33,403 bases of DNA from Rodentolepis nana (taxonomy: Eukaryota; Platyhelminthes; Cestoda; Cyclophyllidea; Hymenolepididae). The notes under the pieces are model-generated. The model saw only the letters and a list, made by a program, of their open reading frames with translations, had not been told where the DNA came from and did not search any database. Position 1 is the first letter of the stretch; every line of letters starts with the position of its first letter. Both the position numbers and the translations under genes were made by a program. Shown piece after piece: positions 1 through 14,200 of the stretch. The stretch covers positions 1 to 33,403 of the forward strand of contig UZAE01000154.1 in NCBI GenBank assembly GCA_900617975.1, written 5' to 3'.

Positions 1-36
1 GGTGCACCACGTGGAGGTAAGTCTATCGCACACCCC
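1..36 (-). repeat. Edge copy of the ~310 bp dispersed retroposon (5' end only)
   Basis: The first 23 bases are the exact reverse complement of 4757-4779, inside the full copy at 4741-5050. The similarity runs to about base 36, where the other plus-strand-like copies also end in a run of C. Taking the AT-rich tail as the 3' end, this is the 5' end of an element read on the minus strand. The rest lies before the window, so its length and target-site duplication cannot be judged. Confidence 0.75.
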
Positions 37-2299
37 TAACCTGTAGTCAAGATTTTACTAAAGAATGATAATTGGGAGGTGAATAAGGTAGTTCGATAAT
101 AAGGCTTCGAAAAGGTCTAATAAGACAAAGTATGTATGTCATACGGTTTCATTCAACATTTCGGTTATCTGTAAACATTTCTAAAATTTTTATCGAACCA
201 TGATGGACTTACTTAAAGAATATTTGGCAGAATAGCTCTTGGAGGTATTTTCATTGATTTGAGTACTTTATTCCATAATAGTCCTTCATAATTTATGCTT
301 TTAACTGAGTGGTTACTGAAGCCTAGTTTCTGGATAAGATGTCAATCACTTAGTTGTCTTGTCCCAAGGTGGGCAGTTGCTAACGTTGGTGTCCTGTTCC
401 TCCATCAACCTTATCGATATGAAGTCGCACGCCACTCTAAATAATATGACCAGGACCATTACTAGTCTCCAATCTTCAACGATTGGAAGGCAACTTGCCA
501 GCGTTTAGTTAGTAGTTCGGGTAGCAGTTATACTACTACCTGGTGTTATTTAATGGGCGCAAGGATCATGTCGTCAGAAACTAGTACCCCAAGCATTACA
601 ACACCTTTAATACGCTTACTTTGTAAAAGAACAGAAATCAATTAATTTAGTATTACGCTACTCTTCACAGTCAATGTTACTTCCTCCATTCTCCAATGTC
701 AAACTGCTTTCTAAAGCTATCGACCCTAAATGCGATTTACTTTGTGCAAATGTGGGAATACATGGAGGGTGATTTTAGGCCTCAAAGCTGTACCGAGATG
801 CTAATTAAGTGCGGTCATTTTCATGCAAAATGCGTTTCGTTAGCGAATTCATCTTGTGGTGGGGTGTCACACGCTTTCACACATTTATCGAGCCAAATTC
901 TGCTATTTAACCGGCAAAATGTCTCACTTTCTTCCTCTCCACACATTCCATCATTTATGCCCGCTTTCACACTTAATACTCGTATTTACTTGAATAAAAA
1001 AAGGAAAGTCCGAGAGTTGATTAAAAATGACGCATAGTTAGCCTTGCATAGGGCAATTGCAAGCAATCGTTCTTTGTGCATCGGTTTTTTTAATTTAAAT
1101 TTTTTTTATCAATATGGATAGAATCAACTTAACGGTAGGCAACAAGTGGTTGGCACTTAAAATCTTTTCTTTAATTCCTCCTGGTGGGAAAACTACCAAA
1201 AGAGATTAGAAAGGGCAGGGTAGAGCAAAGCGACCTTACTTACTTTCTCAATCTGAATTATAGAATATTTGCGCATAATCAAATTCGCTTTCCTGAGCTA
1301 AAATATCAACGCTATCTACCCTAGATTGTTGTGGCCTATCGTTTAACCTTGATCTTCGTCCCTGCCATTGTTATTGTTCTTTTTCTTACAAAAGTTAAGA
1401 AATCATGATGAGCAGACTCATAATTAAGTGCCTTATATATTCCAAATAGATAAGAGCGTAAAGAGTTTAAACCCTCACTTTCATTTCATCAATAGATGAA
1501 AACAGATTGAGCGCATTGAAAGTCAAAAGTTGAGAAGATAAATCTAGCTTGCATTTTGCCTTTTATTCTCAAAAGTGTTTTCAGGTAGTGCTATAAATAG
1601 TTTAAGATTGAGAGATCTTTGGCCGTATATAAATAAATTCTTGTTATTTTACATCTTCTTTGCCATACGTCAATGCCTATTACTATGGTCGAAATATTTA
1701 CAATCAGCATGTCTTTTAATTCGTCATAGCTATCCCAACTTAAATGTATTCTATGTCTTGTTTAAACATTCTAACTAGACCCTGCACCCAAATATTTAAA
1801 ATACATATATGATTTATTTATCAGATTTTGGAATAAGCTGTAATTAGTCCAGTAATAAGATCGAACTTAAATTATGCCACAGCCCATTTCATCTTCGTGA
1901 CATTAACATGACTAGTTCGTTGTGTCCGAAAGTTAGAATACATAAACATCGTCCACGCGGTCATGTCTAAGAGGTTACGGCAAGTGGCTACCAGAGAAGC
2001 ATTCCTTCATGTACATAATCTAAGGCGTTGCAGTGCCTGGGGTCTTGTCGATTAACATACTGAAGTGGGGGAAATTCTTAAACGAATATACTAACTTTAT
2101 GATAAGGTGGACTAGATTTAATCAGATGACAGAACGTACTAAAGATTTCACTGCTCTTTGCCTTTTAGTAATTGAACCTTTGAGTTTATTGTAAGCTTCA
2201 TGGTTGAAATATCAATTATCACCTAAGAACTCTAAGAAAACAAAATTGCCATTTGAAACAACGATAAATAGTTTCTAGTGTATCCTTTTAATAATTTAG
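37..2299. other. Non-coding stretch, probably intron of the TRPM-like gene
   Basis: No convincing exon was found. The one open frame over 300 bases (696-1037) has no recognisable domain and no matching splice sites. The stretch ends in a good acceptor (AATTTAG, AG at 2298-2299) directly ahead of an in-frame ankyrin repeat, so it is best read as the intron before the first visible exon of the channel gene. Confidence 0.5.
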
Positions 2300-5200
2300 T
2301 GATTTGATCGAAAATCGCGGTGCCGATATACACGAGGACGACAGCCATGGAAGATTACCCATTCACGTTGCTGCTAACTACGGTCGATCTGCTGTTCTAT
2401 CTTACTTGATTGAAGCATATTCTCACCGTCTACGACCGGCTTTCATACCAAAGGTCTTTCTGGATGCAATCGCGGAGCTGAATGAATCAGATGAGGATAA
2501 GGATTCTATTGGCTTGGAAGCACCTACCAGTAATCCAGCAAACAACGAAGATCCTTCCAAACTTGCCAAAATTGCAGCTGCTGCAAATTACCTTGACAGT
2601 CTACATCGAACTCCCTTGCATTGTGCAAGCTCGGAAGAAGCTGTAAACGATTATCCTGAGTGTATTGCAATACTCCTTGAATCTGGAGGAGACCCAATGC
2701 TTCGAACAGTTCAAGGAAAAACTGCTCTGGATCTTGCTTATGAAGCTGGAAGAGCTAAGGTATTGATTGATATTATGCCTACGGCTATGATGGTGGAGTT
2801 GCTGATGAGGATTAATGACGTAGTTCCACGGGAGGTGCGTCGCAAATTTACCGATGAAACATCTAAAAGGACAAGAGTATCACCTGCCGTATCCACCCAA
2901 CAGCTTTCTCGGAGGGTGAGCACCAATTTAAGCAAGACACCATTAGTTCGAAAGCCAACTATTGTTTCACCCAAAGAACAGAAAGAAGAGAGTGTTAATC
3001 ATGTTGCCATTTGGAGGAAAATTCTACTGAATGATGACGTTGAGTTGCTTGAAACTTGGAGGGATTCACTAATGTGGTGTCAAGAGGATCCAAGCTATTT
3101 GAAGAAGCGCAAGGAGATTCGGGGAAAAGCGCTGAAAAAAAGCCCTTCGAGCAAGAATTCCCCAATGGATTTCGAGACCTCCCAAGGCTTGACTGCATTC
3201 CAGAGATCTGAACTCTTCTTTGACTGCTATGAAAATGGAACCGGTGTCTACTCCTACATTCAATCTAACTTTGCGATCAACATTAAAGCCCATGATTTCT
3301 TAACCGTTTTAAGATCACTAACTGGCCTTGTCGTCTTCGAACAGTTGATGGTTGACGGAATAGTTGTACTCTCGCCACTTCATACTTCGATTCTTTTTTT
3401 AGCATTGCTATGTGGACGATTTCGAGTGGCTGAACTGCTTCTACGAATGCGGCAATTCGACCTCATTCCAGCTAGTATTCTTGTCGTTCTTATTCTCCAT
3501 AGGCTGTATCAAGAACCTACCTTTCCGGAACAAGTATGTTTAGGCACCTATTTAATTTTAAACCGATTAGAATTGTTTTTAATTTGTTGTTAACTGATAC
3601 ATTTACCCATTTTCTTATTACTAGTGACTCTGACATAAAAATGACTAATGGAAAGAAGCTTTAACTTATTTTAGGGTAATTTCGAGATTACTCACCAAAT
3701 GACTAACAGCTAATTGCCACGACATTTATGTGTAAAGGCCGTATAGGTAGTAACGATCACAAATCGCCAGTATTATAATTTGTTGGTTTTATGGTTTGTG
3801 GAAAGGGGTTATGAAAAGCACTTTTCAATCGAGTTGCAGAATCACATCGGTTTCTTGACAAAACTACTCGTTTTATATAACTTTTAGTTTTCTGTCAATA
3901 TTGGGTTTCAAGGAGGAAAGAAATGGGAATTTTTCACGAAAATTTCATTTTTGTTGTTCAATCGATTTTTAGTTGTTAACTTCATAGGATATTTGTGCCA
4001 AGTTGTTATAAGGAGACCGCACAAGCAATAGCAATCAATTGAGTTGAGTAATGCTACCTATTTTCCCCATATGAAAGACCTGAAGAGCTATATATTTTGT
4101 CAATTTAAATCTAACTGATCCAATTGTCATGGAGAATACAACTTCTATAAGAACTACAGTAACAGCATTTTGCCTTCATTTCCTTTACATCTTCTTCGTT
4201 ATCTTACTAATATATCAGTTTATTTAGTTCTGTAAATACAATTATTGTACTTTACGTGGGTGACCTTATAAGTGTTAAGGGTAAAGTGTTATCGCCTAGG
4301 GGATTATGGGCGACTAAGTAAGTTAATAAATGACCCCCTCCCCTTGGGACAAATAGGCCTCCAATAAAGGTCGCATATTTAATTAAGGGAGATTAAATGC
4401 TGGGTTAGAGACCACTTAGATAAACCGTACTATTAGGATCAATATACGTACTCCCTTTAAGAAAAATATTTCTTTCATACTGCAATAAAACAGGACATTA
4501 ATCAAATCTAGTTGCTAGTTTGCCGATCATAAAATTGACAGGATTAATCCTATTTGTTGGGTGATTTGGCTCTGATTCCGACTTGTATTAGTTATTGGTA
4601 ATGAAGCATTCACCGAAGCCTAGATACTAATAGCATCCATAAATCAGCATTAATTACTTAGAATGATACTTTTAGAAGATGTTTAGAAGGGAAATATCTG
4701 ATTTCTCTTTTGAATGTATTCCTACATTCCAAGTTCTACAAAGTTCTGTGCGTTAGACTTACCTCCACGTGGTGCACCCTGGGCAACGTATACTCATACG
4801 GCAAAAAAGTCTTTTAACTGGCAGTTGACTTCTCACTTCAAACTACCATCACCCCATTGTATGACATATTCGACCACTTCCACAGTACTACATCACATTT
4901 TTTCTAAATTTTCAACCTTCGTCTTTGAAACACTCTTCAATTCCCCTCCTCCCGACTTTTTTCAGTTTGATGTTCCTTCCCCTCTGTGAAGACTGAAGTC
5001 AACTGAAGGGCAAATGATGACCATCAAAACGCCTGCCATTTGATATAAATAAGTTCTACATACTCACTATGAAAATTAGGCAGTCAGAAAGGGGAAACTG
5101 ATTTATTGACTGAATTCTTTGAAGCGGGAAAAGCCCGTGAATATTGTGGGGACAAAATGGAGGTCAAGCAGTTCATGCAAACGATAGCATGACCACTTGG

Positions 5201-8200
5201 AAGAATTTTGAGAAGCTTTTGGTTGAGAGAAATAAATATAGTGATCCAAGGGCACGACTGATATAGAACATTGGTAGGATGCTTAAATTTAAATTAAGTG
5301 TAAAGCTCCCAAGTGAGTTCTTCACCTTAAATCAGGTCGCTCGATGCAATATTCTAGTTGCAAAACAGGAAATTTTATTAAGTTGTTTCACTAAGCAGAT
5401 TTGATAGAAGTAAAGCAAGCAATTTAAAAGGATTTACAATTTCCTCTTTCCCAATTATTCTTAAGAGATGCCATTTTAGAGTATGTATTGGAGTCATTCA
5501 TTGTTATTTACGGACGAATATTACTCTAATATATTCGGCTTGAAGAAGTTTACAGTATAAATGATGTATTCACTTATTCGATGACTTCAAATCAGGCCTA
5601 ACAAATAAACAACGATAGCCGAATGAAATTTCTTTAAAACATTTAAAAGAGCTGTCATTGAGACAAGGATCGTATAAAATAGTTAATAACGGTGAATAAA
5701 TATTTTGTGCTTATATTAAGAAGTATCTCGTAATATTTCGATAAGCCTTTATGTGAAATTGTCTCATATCTTAACCAATTAAGCTATTCACATAGAACAA
5801 ACTTTATGTCTAATTTTCAGCCTCAAAACGAAGCTTAAAAATTAGTGGATTTATCGAGGCTTGATATTGTTAACATTCCTTCAGAAAAGGCGTCGTTCTT
5901 AGTTCCATGGGTATAATATGACACGTTATCCAAGAGAATTCAAAATTTTATCTTGGTAGACGCCCAAAGCATTCAATTAATGGTTAGTGGTTGAGTGTCG
6001 AAAAGGAGTTTATTGTTATGTTAGTCATTCGAATTCTGAAATCTTCCACTTTGCTTTATTGACATAGTTCACTACATTAAGCTTTGCTTTTCCGAGCTTT
6101 AATTTTCTCAATTTGATCTCCAATCTCACCTATTATTCCTTGTCAACCAAGAACAGGGTGTATTTTCAGGTTTGCCAATTATTTCAAGGAGTTTCCGATT
6201 CTTGAATGCATCTCACAACCTTTTTCTTTGCAGAAACTTATTATAACATACTTAATCGTTGATGATGATGGTGGTGGTGGTGGTGGTGATGGTGTAAATT
6301 AAGGCGAAAAAAAGTAATGGTTGTCATTGATTTCTCTTTGACTTCAATACCCTAATTAAATGTTGCTTAGTGACGTCAAGTGCTACCTCAACTCTATAAA
6401 CGCAGTGCTTTGGTTTGGGCTCAAACATCTGATGATTATTATTTATAAACCGAGTACTTTTCCTTCCTCTATGATTTAAAGAAAAGAGAAATGGGATCAA
6501 ATGTTTTCATATTGTATTTTTTAATTATTATATCATTAAAAACCCCTTTTAACTTCAACTTTAGTTCGTAAGACTGGTTTGAATTTATTTAAAAGTTAAA
6601 TCATTTCTTAATATTCACTTCCAAAAGGGATAAGACGCCTATTGAGATTTTATATTCGTGATATTTATTTTGTTCAACTTCAAATCATCAATTTCACGCC
6701 AGCCATTTAAATATGAAGTGTTGACTAACCTCTTGTTCTCCACCATATAAACATCTGACATTCTCGTAGACTACTAAGGAATAACGGCCATTCCGTTTCA
6801 GAAAATTAAGAGTTGAGTGAAAAGCAATAAACCGGATATTTCTGCATTATGAAACCTCATAACTATAAGATGATTTCGAATGAAAGAAATACTCCCCCCT
6901 CCCGTGAACCTATCAAAATGTCAGCTGAAAAACGCAACAAGTCATCTTTAACCCTCATTCTTGTCATCACTAATGCCTTTGAGCATCCTCTCCTTGCTTT
7001 CTTCTAAAAACGGTTTACCACCTGAGAAAAATTTACTGAACCTTCACGGGCTTAAAAAGTATCTATTGTATTCGCAGCCTGTCATTCGTACTTTTTGGAG
7101 TTAGAAACTATAATATTCCCAAATGTATATCTTTTTAAATATTTTTTATCTGTGTATAATTAGTATATTTTTCATGCACACTTAAAGTGGAACCTCATAT
7201 TTAGCGAAGGGATCTCAACTTGATTCACGTTTACTCGAATGATCAAACTTAAAGATTTCACCAAAGATGCACATACGGAGAGAAGGGAAAGTAAATTAGT
7301 CAAATTAGTCGAGTTCTCTTTGACTTGAACTTTAAAGGCGATAGAAGGCGGGACATAGAGAGGGTTAGGATTCTCTTAAAAGATAAAATTCCGTCTTTAG
7401 AGTTGCAGAAGAACAGCTGATATTTGCATCTGGTACAAATCTGTTCGATTCAACCCAATGCCCCGACCTACTATACATATAACTTCATGTAGAGAATGTT
7501 TATTTCTATTTAAAGTAAAATTCTTGGCATTTTCCCTTAATATGGTAGGTGGTCTCCCTTACTCACAGGCTCCCCTTCAATTTTGTTAATCCTTAGCCCA
7601 CTAGCAAAATACTTGATTTCTGATAGTCGGTTGGATTCCAGTAAGAGCGTTAGTTTAGCTGAAGGAAATAATGAAGGATAGCAGTTTTTAACTACTTAAG
7701 CGGCAATATGTGAACAATTTGAAGTTCCCAATTTTACAAGCTTTATTTTATGGAACTCTCTTTAAACTACCTTTTATTCATGTAGCTGGAAAATTTCCCT
7801 CTCAACAGAAGATTGGTCAGCGAAGTGGACAAATTTCCTTGATATGAGTTTTCCAACCGATAACATCTACTTTATACACAATTGAATGCCAATTGTTCCA
7901 CAAACTTGGTAGTCTATCAGCACAAAATGAATTGATCATTTGATTACTTCATTACAACGATGGGGACTGAACATTAGGGAAGATGTTCAGATCATGAAAA
8001 GAATCGTTGGTTAGGTAAATCAAAGTCATAATTTAGGATTAAAAAACCAAACACCTTGGAAAACAACTGCATAATGCTCAGACACGGCCTAATTACTAAT
8101 TAAAGCCTTCAATTTAGATTCATTAAAATTAAAAAATAATAATTAAATAATTTAAATTAAAATGGAAGCCCAATAAGCGATTTTAATCAATGGAAATAGT

Positions 8201-11200
8201 AGCAGATTCTTGGCTTTGATCGGAAGAAAATCAGGTTCATGAAATCTGAATTTTTGCTTCATCTCTTCGTATCTGGGACAGGTCAATATTTCTGGCGCGT
8301 AGTAAATCCGATTTCAGCTCTTTGAATGGTGCTTAGGTAAATGGCGTTTCACTCACTTCTGTCTCTTATTTGACTTAAAGCATCCGATAGCTGAATACTG
8401 GAATTCATTTCGATCACGTCGATGGTGCGGAAGCATGGCTTTCCTTTTTCCCAAACAGTTGACAACACTGTATTTCACTACGTAACTCGAATTTTCGAAG
8501 ACGAGATTTACGCTTTTAGAGGCAGAAATTGGCATTCTTGCATGTTTGTGTGTGTGACTACTCGGGCAAAAGGAAGTCTCCTTTGGTTTGAACTCAACCT
8601 TTTTTACCACCTAGCATAATAGGTAATTACTTTTCAGTTGCCCTGTACTTCATTTAGGGCCTGGGTTTTCGAAAGTAAAGATTTTGGTAAATAGGAATAT
8701 TGAATTTTTAAAATTCCTGCATTCTTATTATACTACTTGGTAATATATACCATTCCCTTGTTTCATTATTTACTAACTGACCGAGCTCAATTTTTGCTAT
8801 TGATCATTCAAAACCTTTTAGTGACTTTGTAAATTTTAGAAATGGGATGAATTTTATCTTGAAAAAATTTTCGAGAAGTCATCGAGTTACTTTCTATGGA
8901 GCCGTATTCACACGAACAATTTTACACCTGAAGACAAAGGATTAAGCATGATTTAAATTTAAAAATAAACTTGTGCTGAAACTGTCCGTTTCATACGTCT
9001 ATTAAGTGCAAAAGAAACTACAATGGTGGCCATATTAATTAATATCAAATCGTGGGATTTAATACACGATAACAATAATAGAGGTGATATATATTTAACT
9101 ATGAGGACTTGGGACGCTTCAATAGAACTGACAGATCAAGGAAATTTTGTCAATGGGATTTTTTATTTTATTCTTTTCATGTCAGTTCGAATGATATTTT
9201 CTGCTGCTTTTCCATGTGTATTTTGAGAATCTTCATGTTGAAACTAAAATTCACGATGAGACGGCTTTCAGATATGTGGTGCTTCAACAATCTTAATTTT
9301 TTTATGACTCAAAGCATCGGGAAATTGGCCACTGTGTGCCCACATTGTTTGAAGTGCTCGAAGAACATTAACCTCATCGAGAAAGCATGAGCACCGCTTG
9401 CTTTTCCACAAATATTAACACGCAGTTGCCAGCTTAAACTCTCTCTCTCCCTGACTTCGCTTGAGCCTCCCTAAGGCATCGATTCAAGCTCTCAGCGATG
9501 TGGGGTAACATCATTGGTTGCAGCTAGTTCAAGCCAGTGACTCTCAATTCGATCCATCATCCTTACCTATGACATTGTGCAAGCTTCTTCCTTAGTTTCT
9601 ATTGTATATAGTAAGATGAAGTATTATTTCTTGAAGTCTGGTTGCAGGGCATATCGAAGAAAACTGCTTGCTCTTTCTAGTTCTGAGGCAGGCCTTTCGC
9701 AACATTGTAGAAAACCTTATCCATTTCATTACCGGCCAAGTCTTAATACTATTAAAACTATATTTACTTTTCAAACACTCTGCTTATTGGTCAGAGCCTG
9801 GTAATTCTAAGTGAATTATTTGATAATTTGACAAATTTATTTATTCCTCATAAAAAATATACCAATTTGTCTAGTCAAGACTATGGTGAAATAATTTTTA
9901 AAAAATTAATGGCATTGCAAATTTATCCGTATTATTTATAAACTTATGAAATACAAATCTTGTATCTGAACGTCATTTAATAATTTCTCAACTAGCCAAA
10001 AATTATAAGTTCACAATACCTCATTCCATATCTGTCAACTTTATTTTGGCTGTATTTACTTTTTGGGTATATTCATATAACTTTGAAGAGACAAGAACAT
10101 ATGTGCAAACACAAAAATTAGCCCGAATAGATTTTGTGGCCATAGCAACGGCAATTCAAAGCCAAACATGAATCCTGATCATCAATTAAGCTTCTTTTAT
10201 ATGAATATGGCAGTGATTCGATAAGAAGTAGCATCAGCTATAAAAATAGAAGCGGGAAAAATTAATGTTAAGGGATTAGGTGAAATGTTTTTTGAAGCCC
10301 TTGAATTAATGATCTAGTGATGCTAATCTTGAATGAAGTATAATTAGGTATTTGAAGGATATCAGGATATCCAACAACGTAGAGATGGGAATATTTAGTG
10401 TAAGCCCTAGAGCTACTACTATGCCAACAGCCGCTAGACCAGTATGGAAGCACAGAAAAGCAAAATGGATGCAGAATGCGGATCATTTGGGGAAGTTGAC
10501 AAGCCTAAGTATACTCAGAATTATGGCCCTTTCTAAATAAGAGTCTGAGGGTTACTGTGGTAAGATATTTACTTCCTCTTACCTCTTTACTCTTCAATGG
10601 GTCTTAGTTCAACTTTTCATCCACCATACTCGCAGAGGTCCTAGTAGTCTATCATATTAACTCGTCCTGTCAATACCATGGTCTCTAATAAGCATTTATT
10701 TAGACCACGTTCCCTATATCGAAAACGGGACTATAAGGTGTTGTGAATAGAATTTGATACATAAAGTTTCTCGAGGTAACAGAACATGGAGCCCACTTTT
10801 CCATCCTTAGACAGGGCCTTATGTCATAGATTTGAAGACTGTTGAGAACATTTATTAAAATGCCATTATAGGCGTGGCAAGGTATGTTAATAAGAAGGCG
10901 AAAATAGGAGATCCTGGCCGTGAATTTGTCATAAGGACTATTTCTGTCTAAAGCAGAATGAAATCGTTGCTAAATTTATCTCAGGTCCACGAAACGTCCT
11001 TGTTGGTGTCGAAGAAATTTTCGTTCTGGGTGGTGAGGTTGATAGCTAATAGTATAATTCCTCAACAGTGCTGTATTTGTTGGCTTGAAAGACATGTTGA
11101 ATTCGATGAATCTCATATTCATAACCTTTAGTCATGGCATGACATTGGGATCGAGTTTTGCAACATTATAGCTGTATTATTAAGTTACTTCTTTGGCCTG

Positions 11201-14200
11201 CTGCTTACGATCTTCGATTATTGCAAGCGGTTTATGCAGTATCGAGAGCATCGTGCAATTTCAAATTCATTGATTTTGAAGAAAGTTAAACCACTTTAAA
11301 CTATACTATCACAGAAGTTGGTGATTTTAGTTCATACTGCTATCAGGACCATTTTTTATCTAAATTTTACCTTCAAATCGAAGGAGGAAGATTTCTTATG
11401 CTTCGGATAATAAGTTCATTTTTATGTCGGAATTTCGAAATCATGGTCCCTGAAACAATAATTATCTTTCAATCTATATGCAATAAAATGTTGATGTTAA
11501 ATGTTAAAGAGCGTATATTATTATGGGTTCTGTTGCATATATACTGTGAGAGACTCAGTAAAGAGGAGAATCTATCACAGAGGTTTCTGAGCTTTAGTCG
11601 AGGTTTACTAAAGTAGATAATCCGCTACAATACTTATATATTTTTCCCCGCGACAAGACAAACGTGTATGGCTTATAATGATGGTGATCGCCCTAACACA
11701 GCAGAATAATGGTTTGGTTGGTCTATCGGGTCATATTAGGTGATCTGTTGCCTCAAAAAGTTAAGAGATTTTCAGCTTAACACAGACCCTTATAATTCTC
11801 TTAATTGGTCGTCTCTAAATATGGCTACATATAAAGTAGACTCTATCACAGACTACGAGGAATAATAGTCTTCTTCAATAACGTTGGTAGGTAATTCATC
11901 ACCTAACCTAGGGCAAAGCACAATCGATGCACTCCTGAGTCATGTTTACATACATGAACTCACAAGCTTGGTCTAAGTTGAAGTAAATGTTTCCAAAACT
12001 GACTTCAGGATTTGTACTTAAAAAAACAGAATAAGTATGGAGTATTTTCATTCAATATTTCATTTCTTTGTTTTAGGTCCGTTCTGAACTTCAACAAATG
12101 ACAAGTATGGTGGAGTCCATAGCAGTTGACGTGCTTACACTGGTCTCATTGAAGGACAATACGCCGGAAAAGGAGATATGTCGAGGAATACTCAATGCAC
12201 CCCTGAGAACCTGTGGCGATCTTTCATTGATTGATTTGTGTGCCCAAGCTAATTGTGCCAATCTCTTGAGCTTACCCATTTGCCAAAGAGTTCTCGATGA
12301 GCGCTGGAGAGGAGTCCTTGCTCATCTTCCAAACTGGATTGGGTACATCTCCAGGTTCTTGCCCTTTGTCGCCATAGCCTACCTTGAAAGAAAAGCTAGG
12401 AAGGAACGCGCTAAGGCTTTAGCTGACTTTATTGCAGACGCAGCAGGCTACTCAGCTTCTGGCACTACAGCAGCAAACCAAAAAGACCTCAGCATAGAAC
12501 CGAGTTTCTTTTCTACATTTAGCAAAGATTCTGATCCCTGGAAACCGGCCAACGTTTCGCCTAATAAAAAACTAAACGGTAGAAAGGAGCCATCCACTGC
12601 TGTAGTTTCTTTGAAACCCGAAAGCTCGAAAGGCCCCACACCTTTGACCATCTATGATCGTCTTTCCAGACAATATGGCTGGCAGAGTTCGCCACGTTGG
12701 AATTTTGTCAAGGCCATCTATGCTTCTCCCGAGGTTAAATTCTTCTTTCATTCCATCTTTCACGTTTTCTTTTTGGTTACCTTCACAGGGGTTCTTGTTA
12801 ATGATCTTCACTATAAGATTAGTTGGACCGAATGCGCAGCAATTGCTTATATTATCGGATATGGTGTTGAAGAAATACGGCAGATGATAATCGAATCACT
12901 CAGAGGGCAGTTTGGTAATTATCTCAAGGACAGTTGGAACGCATTGGAGTTATTTGCGATTGGGCTCACGCTAGTAGGATTGTGGGTTAGGATAAGCAAG
13001 ATTAAGGAAGAAGCTCCCCCCGAATTGGAAGCTTATAATAACACATTTTACTTTGCTCGAGTCTGCTATCTATTTAGTCTTCATCTATTCTGTTTGCGAA
13101 CCTTGTTCATAACTTCAATCTCTCCAATCATCGGTCCACGGCTCAAAATGATGGCTGATATGCTGCGAAAGGATCTTGTTCCTTTAATTATTGTATTCGC
13201 CATATTTCTATACTCATATGCTATCTCATTCCAAGGCTTAATGTATCCGAACTCATTTAAAGAAAAACGCTTCCAGAATGGTTCTGTTATATATGAAAAG
13301 ATGCCGTTTGCAGAAACAGTTGAGAAGATGATTTCTCGAGCTTTTTATTCCATGTTTGAAGTGAGTACCGCGTTAGAGGAAGCTCAGTGCGATTATGGCA
13401 ATGAATTTTGCGGAAAAAAAGCCGGGAATAAATTTGTCATTCTGTTCGTCTTGATAGCGTATACAGTAGTCGTTAACCTCATCTTGATCAACCTACTTAT
13501 TGCTCTGTTTAGTAATACTGTGTCCCGAATTGGAATGCAGTCCACGGCACATTGGTTGGCTGATCGATATCAGATGGTTAAAGAATACCAAGATAAATCG
13601 ATGTGCCCACCACCAATGAATCTACTTTCCATTTGCATAGAACTTTTCTTTTGTTCTTTTCGACTCTGTCGATGCTGTAGGCCTAAAAGGAGCAGCCAAG
13701 ATGGCAGCAAAAGTGCGAACAGTTCAAGCGGACGGAGATGGCAGGTTAGTGCATCAGAGAGTCGTAGTTCCGAAGATTTAAATGATATCGAAAGTCAGAA
13801 TAACGTGGTTAATATTAATCATCCTGGTGTGAGTAAAGAGGAATTTGAAATAATTCGGAGTGTGGCCAAACGAAAATGGAATCGGAAGCTCCGTAACTCT
13901 CGACGTGTTCAACAACTTACTCACAACCTAAGGAGTGCTCTTTGGGGCCGAAGAACTGAGACTGAAGCTGTACTGCAATTTATTCTAGTCCAAAGCTTTG
14001 CTTTGAAAGGTCGTCGTTATACGCTGGGTTCAGTTCATACCGGATTAACGTCGGGCTCTGGTATGACGACGTCTAGTGGAATGTTTGAGCATCGATTACA
14101 GGCTTTGGAAAAACGCCTAGATGACTGGCTTCCACGGTTGATGGAGGAAATTAAGAATCTTAGAGAAGCTGAAAGATATCCTCCAAGTCCTTCTGATTAC

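Larger units (their letters stand above)
3534..12076 (+). other. 8.5 kb intron of the TRPM-like gene
   Basis: Bounded by GTATGT at 3534 and a pyrimidine-rich acceptor ending TTTTAG at 12076, with phase 0 kept across it. It holds one full retroposon copy (4741-5050) and a GAT/GGT microsatellite (6258-6294). Short open frames on both strands (for example around 8353-8619, 9023-9390, 9577-9804 and 11398-11616) have no domain or splice support. 10960-11280 has a somewhat gene-like texture on the minus strand but is broken by stops. I see no nested gene. Confidence 0.8.

Noticed and set aside
696..1037. A 113-residue open frame at the left edge
   Set aside because: No domain, no suitable splice sites, and amino-acid make-up like translated AT-rich non-coding DNA.
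4714..4989. A 91-residue open reading frame on the plus strand
   Set aside because: It lies almost wholly in retroposon copy C. The same peptide pieces appear in copy A only because the DNA is repeated, and the frame is not kept in copy B.
1..5050. Reading the ~310 bp repeats as LTRs of a miniature LTR element (TRIM)
   Set aside because: The duplications are 10 and 13-16 bp rather than 4-6, the copies are solitary and in mixed orientation, one is 5'-truncated with its tail kept, and no clear TG...CA ends or primer-binding site are seen.
8353..8619. Overlapping open frames on both strands in the channel intron
   Set aside because: Both are short, mutually antisense, and lack any conserved motif; they are expected by chance in 8.5 kb.
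10960..11290. A possible degraded reverse transcriptase on the minus strand
   Set aside because: The texture seemed gene-like, but every frame is broken by stops and no RT motif such as a YADD-like box can be found.
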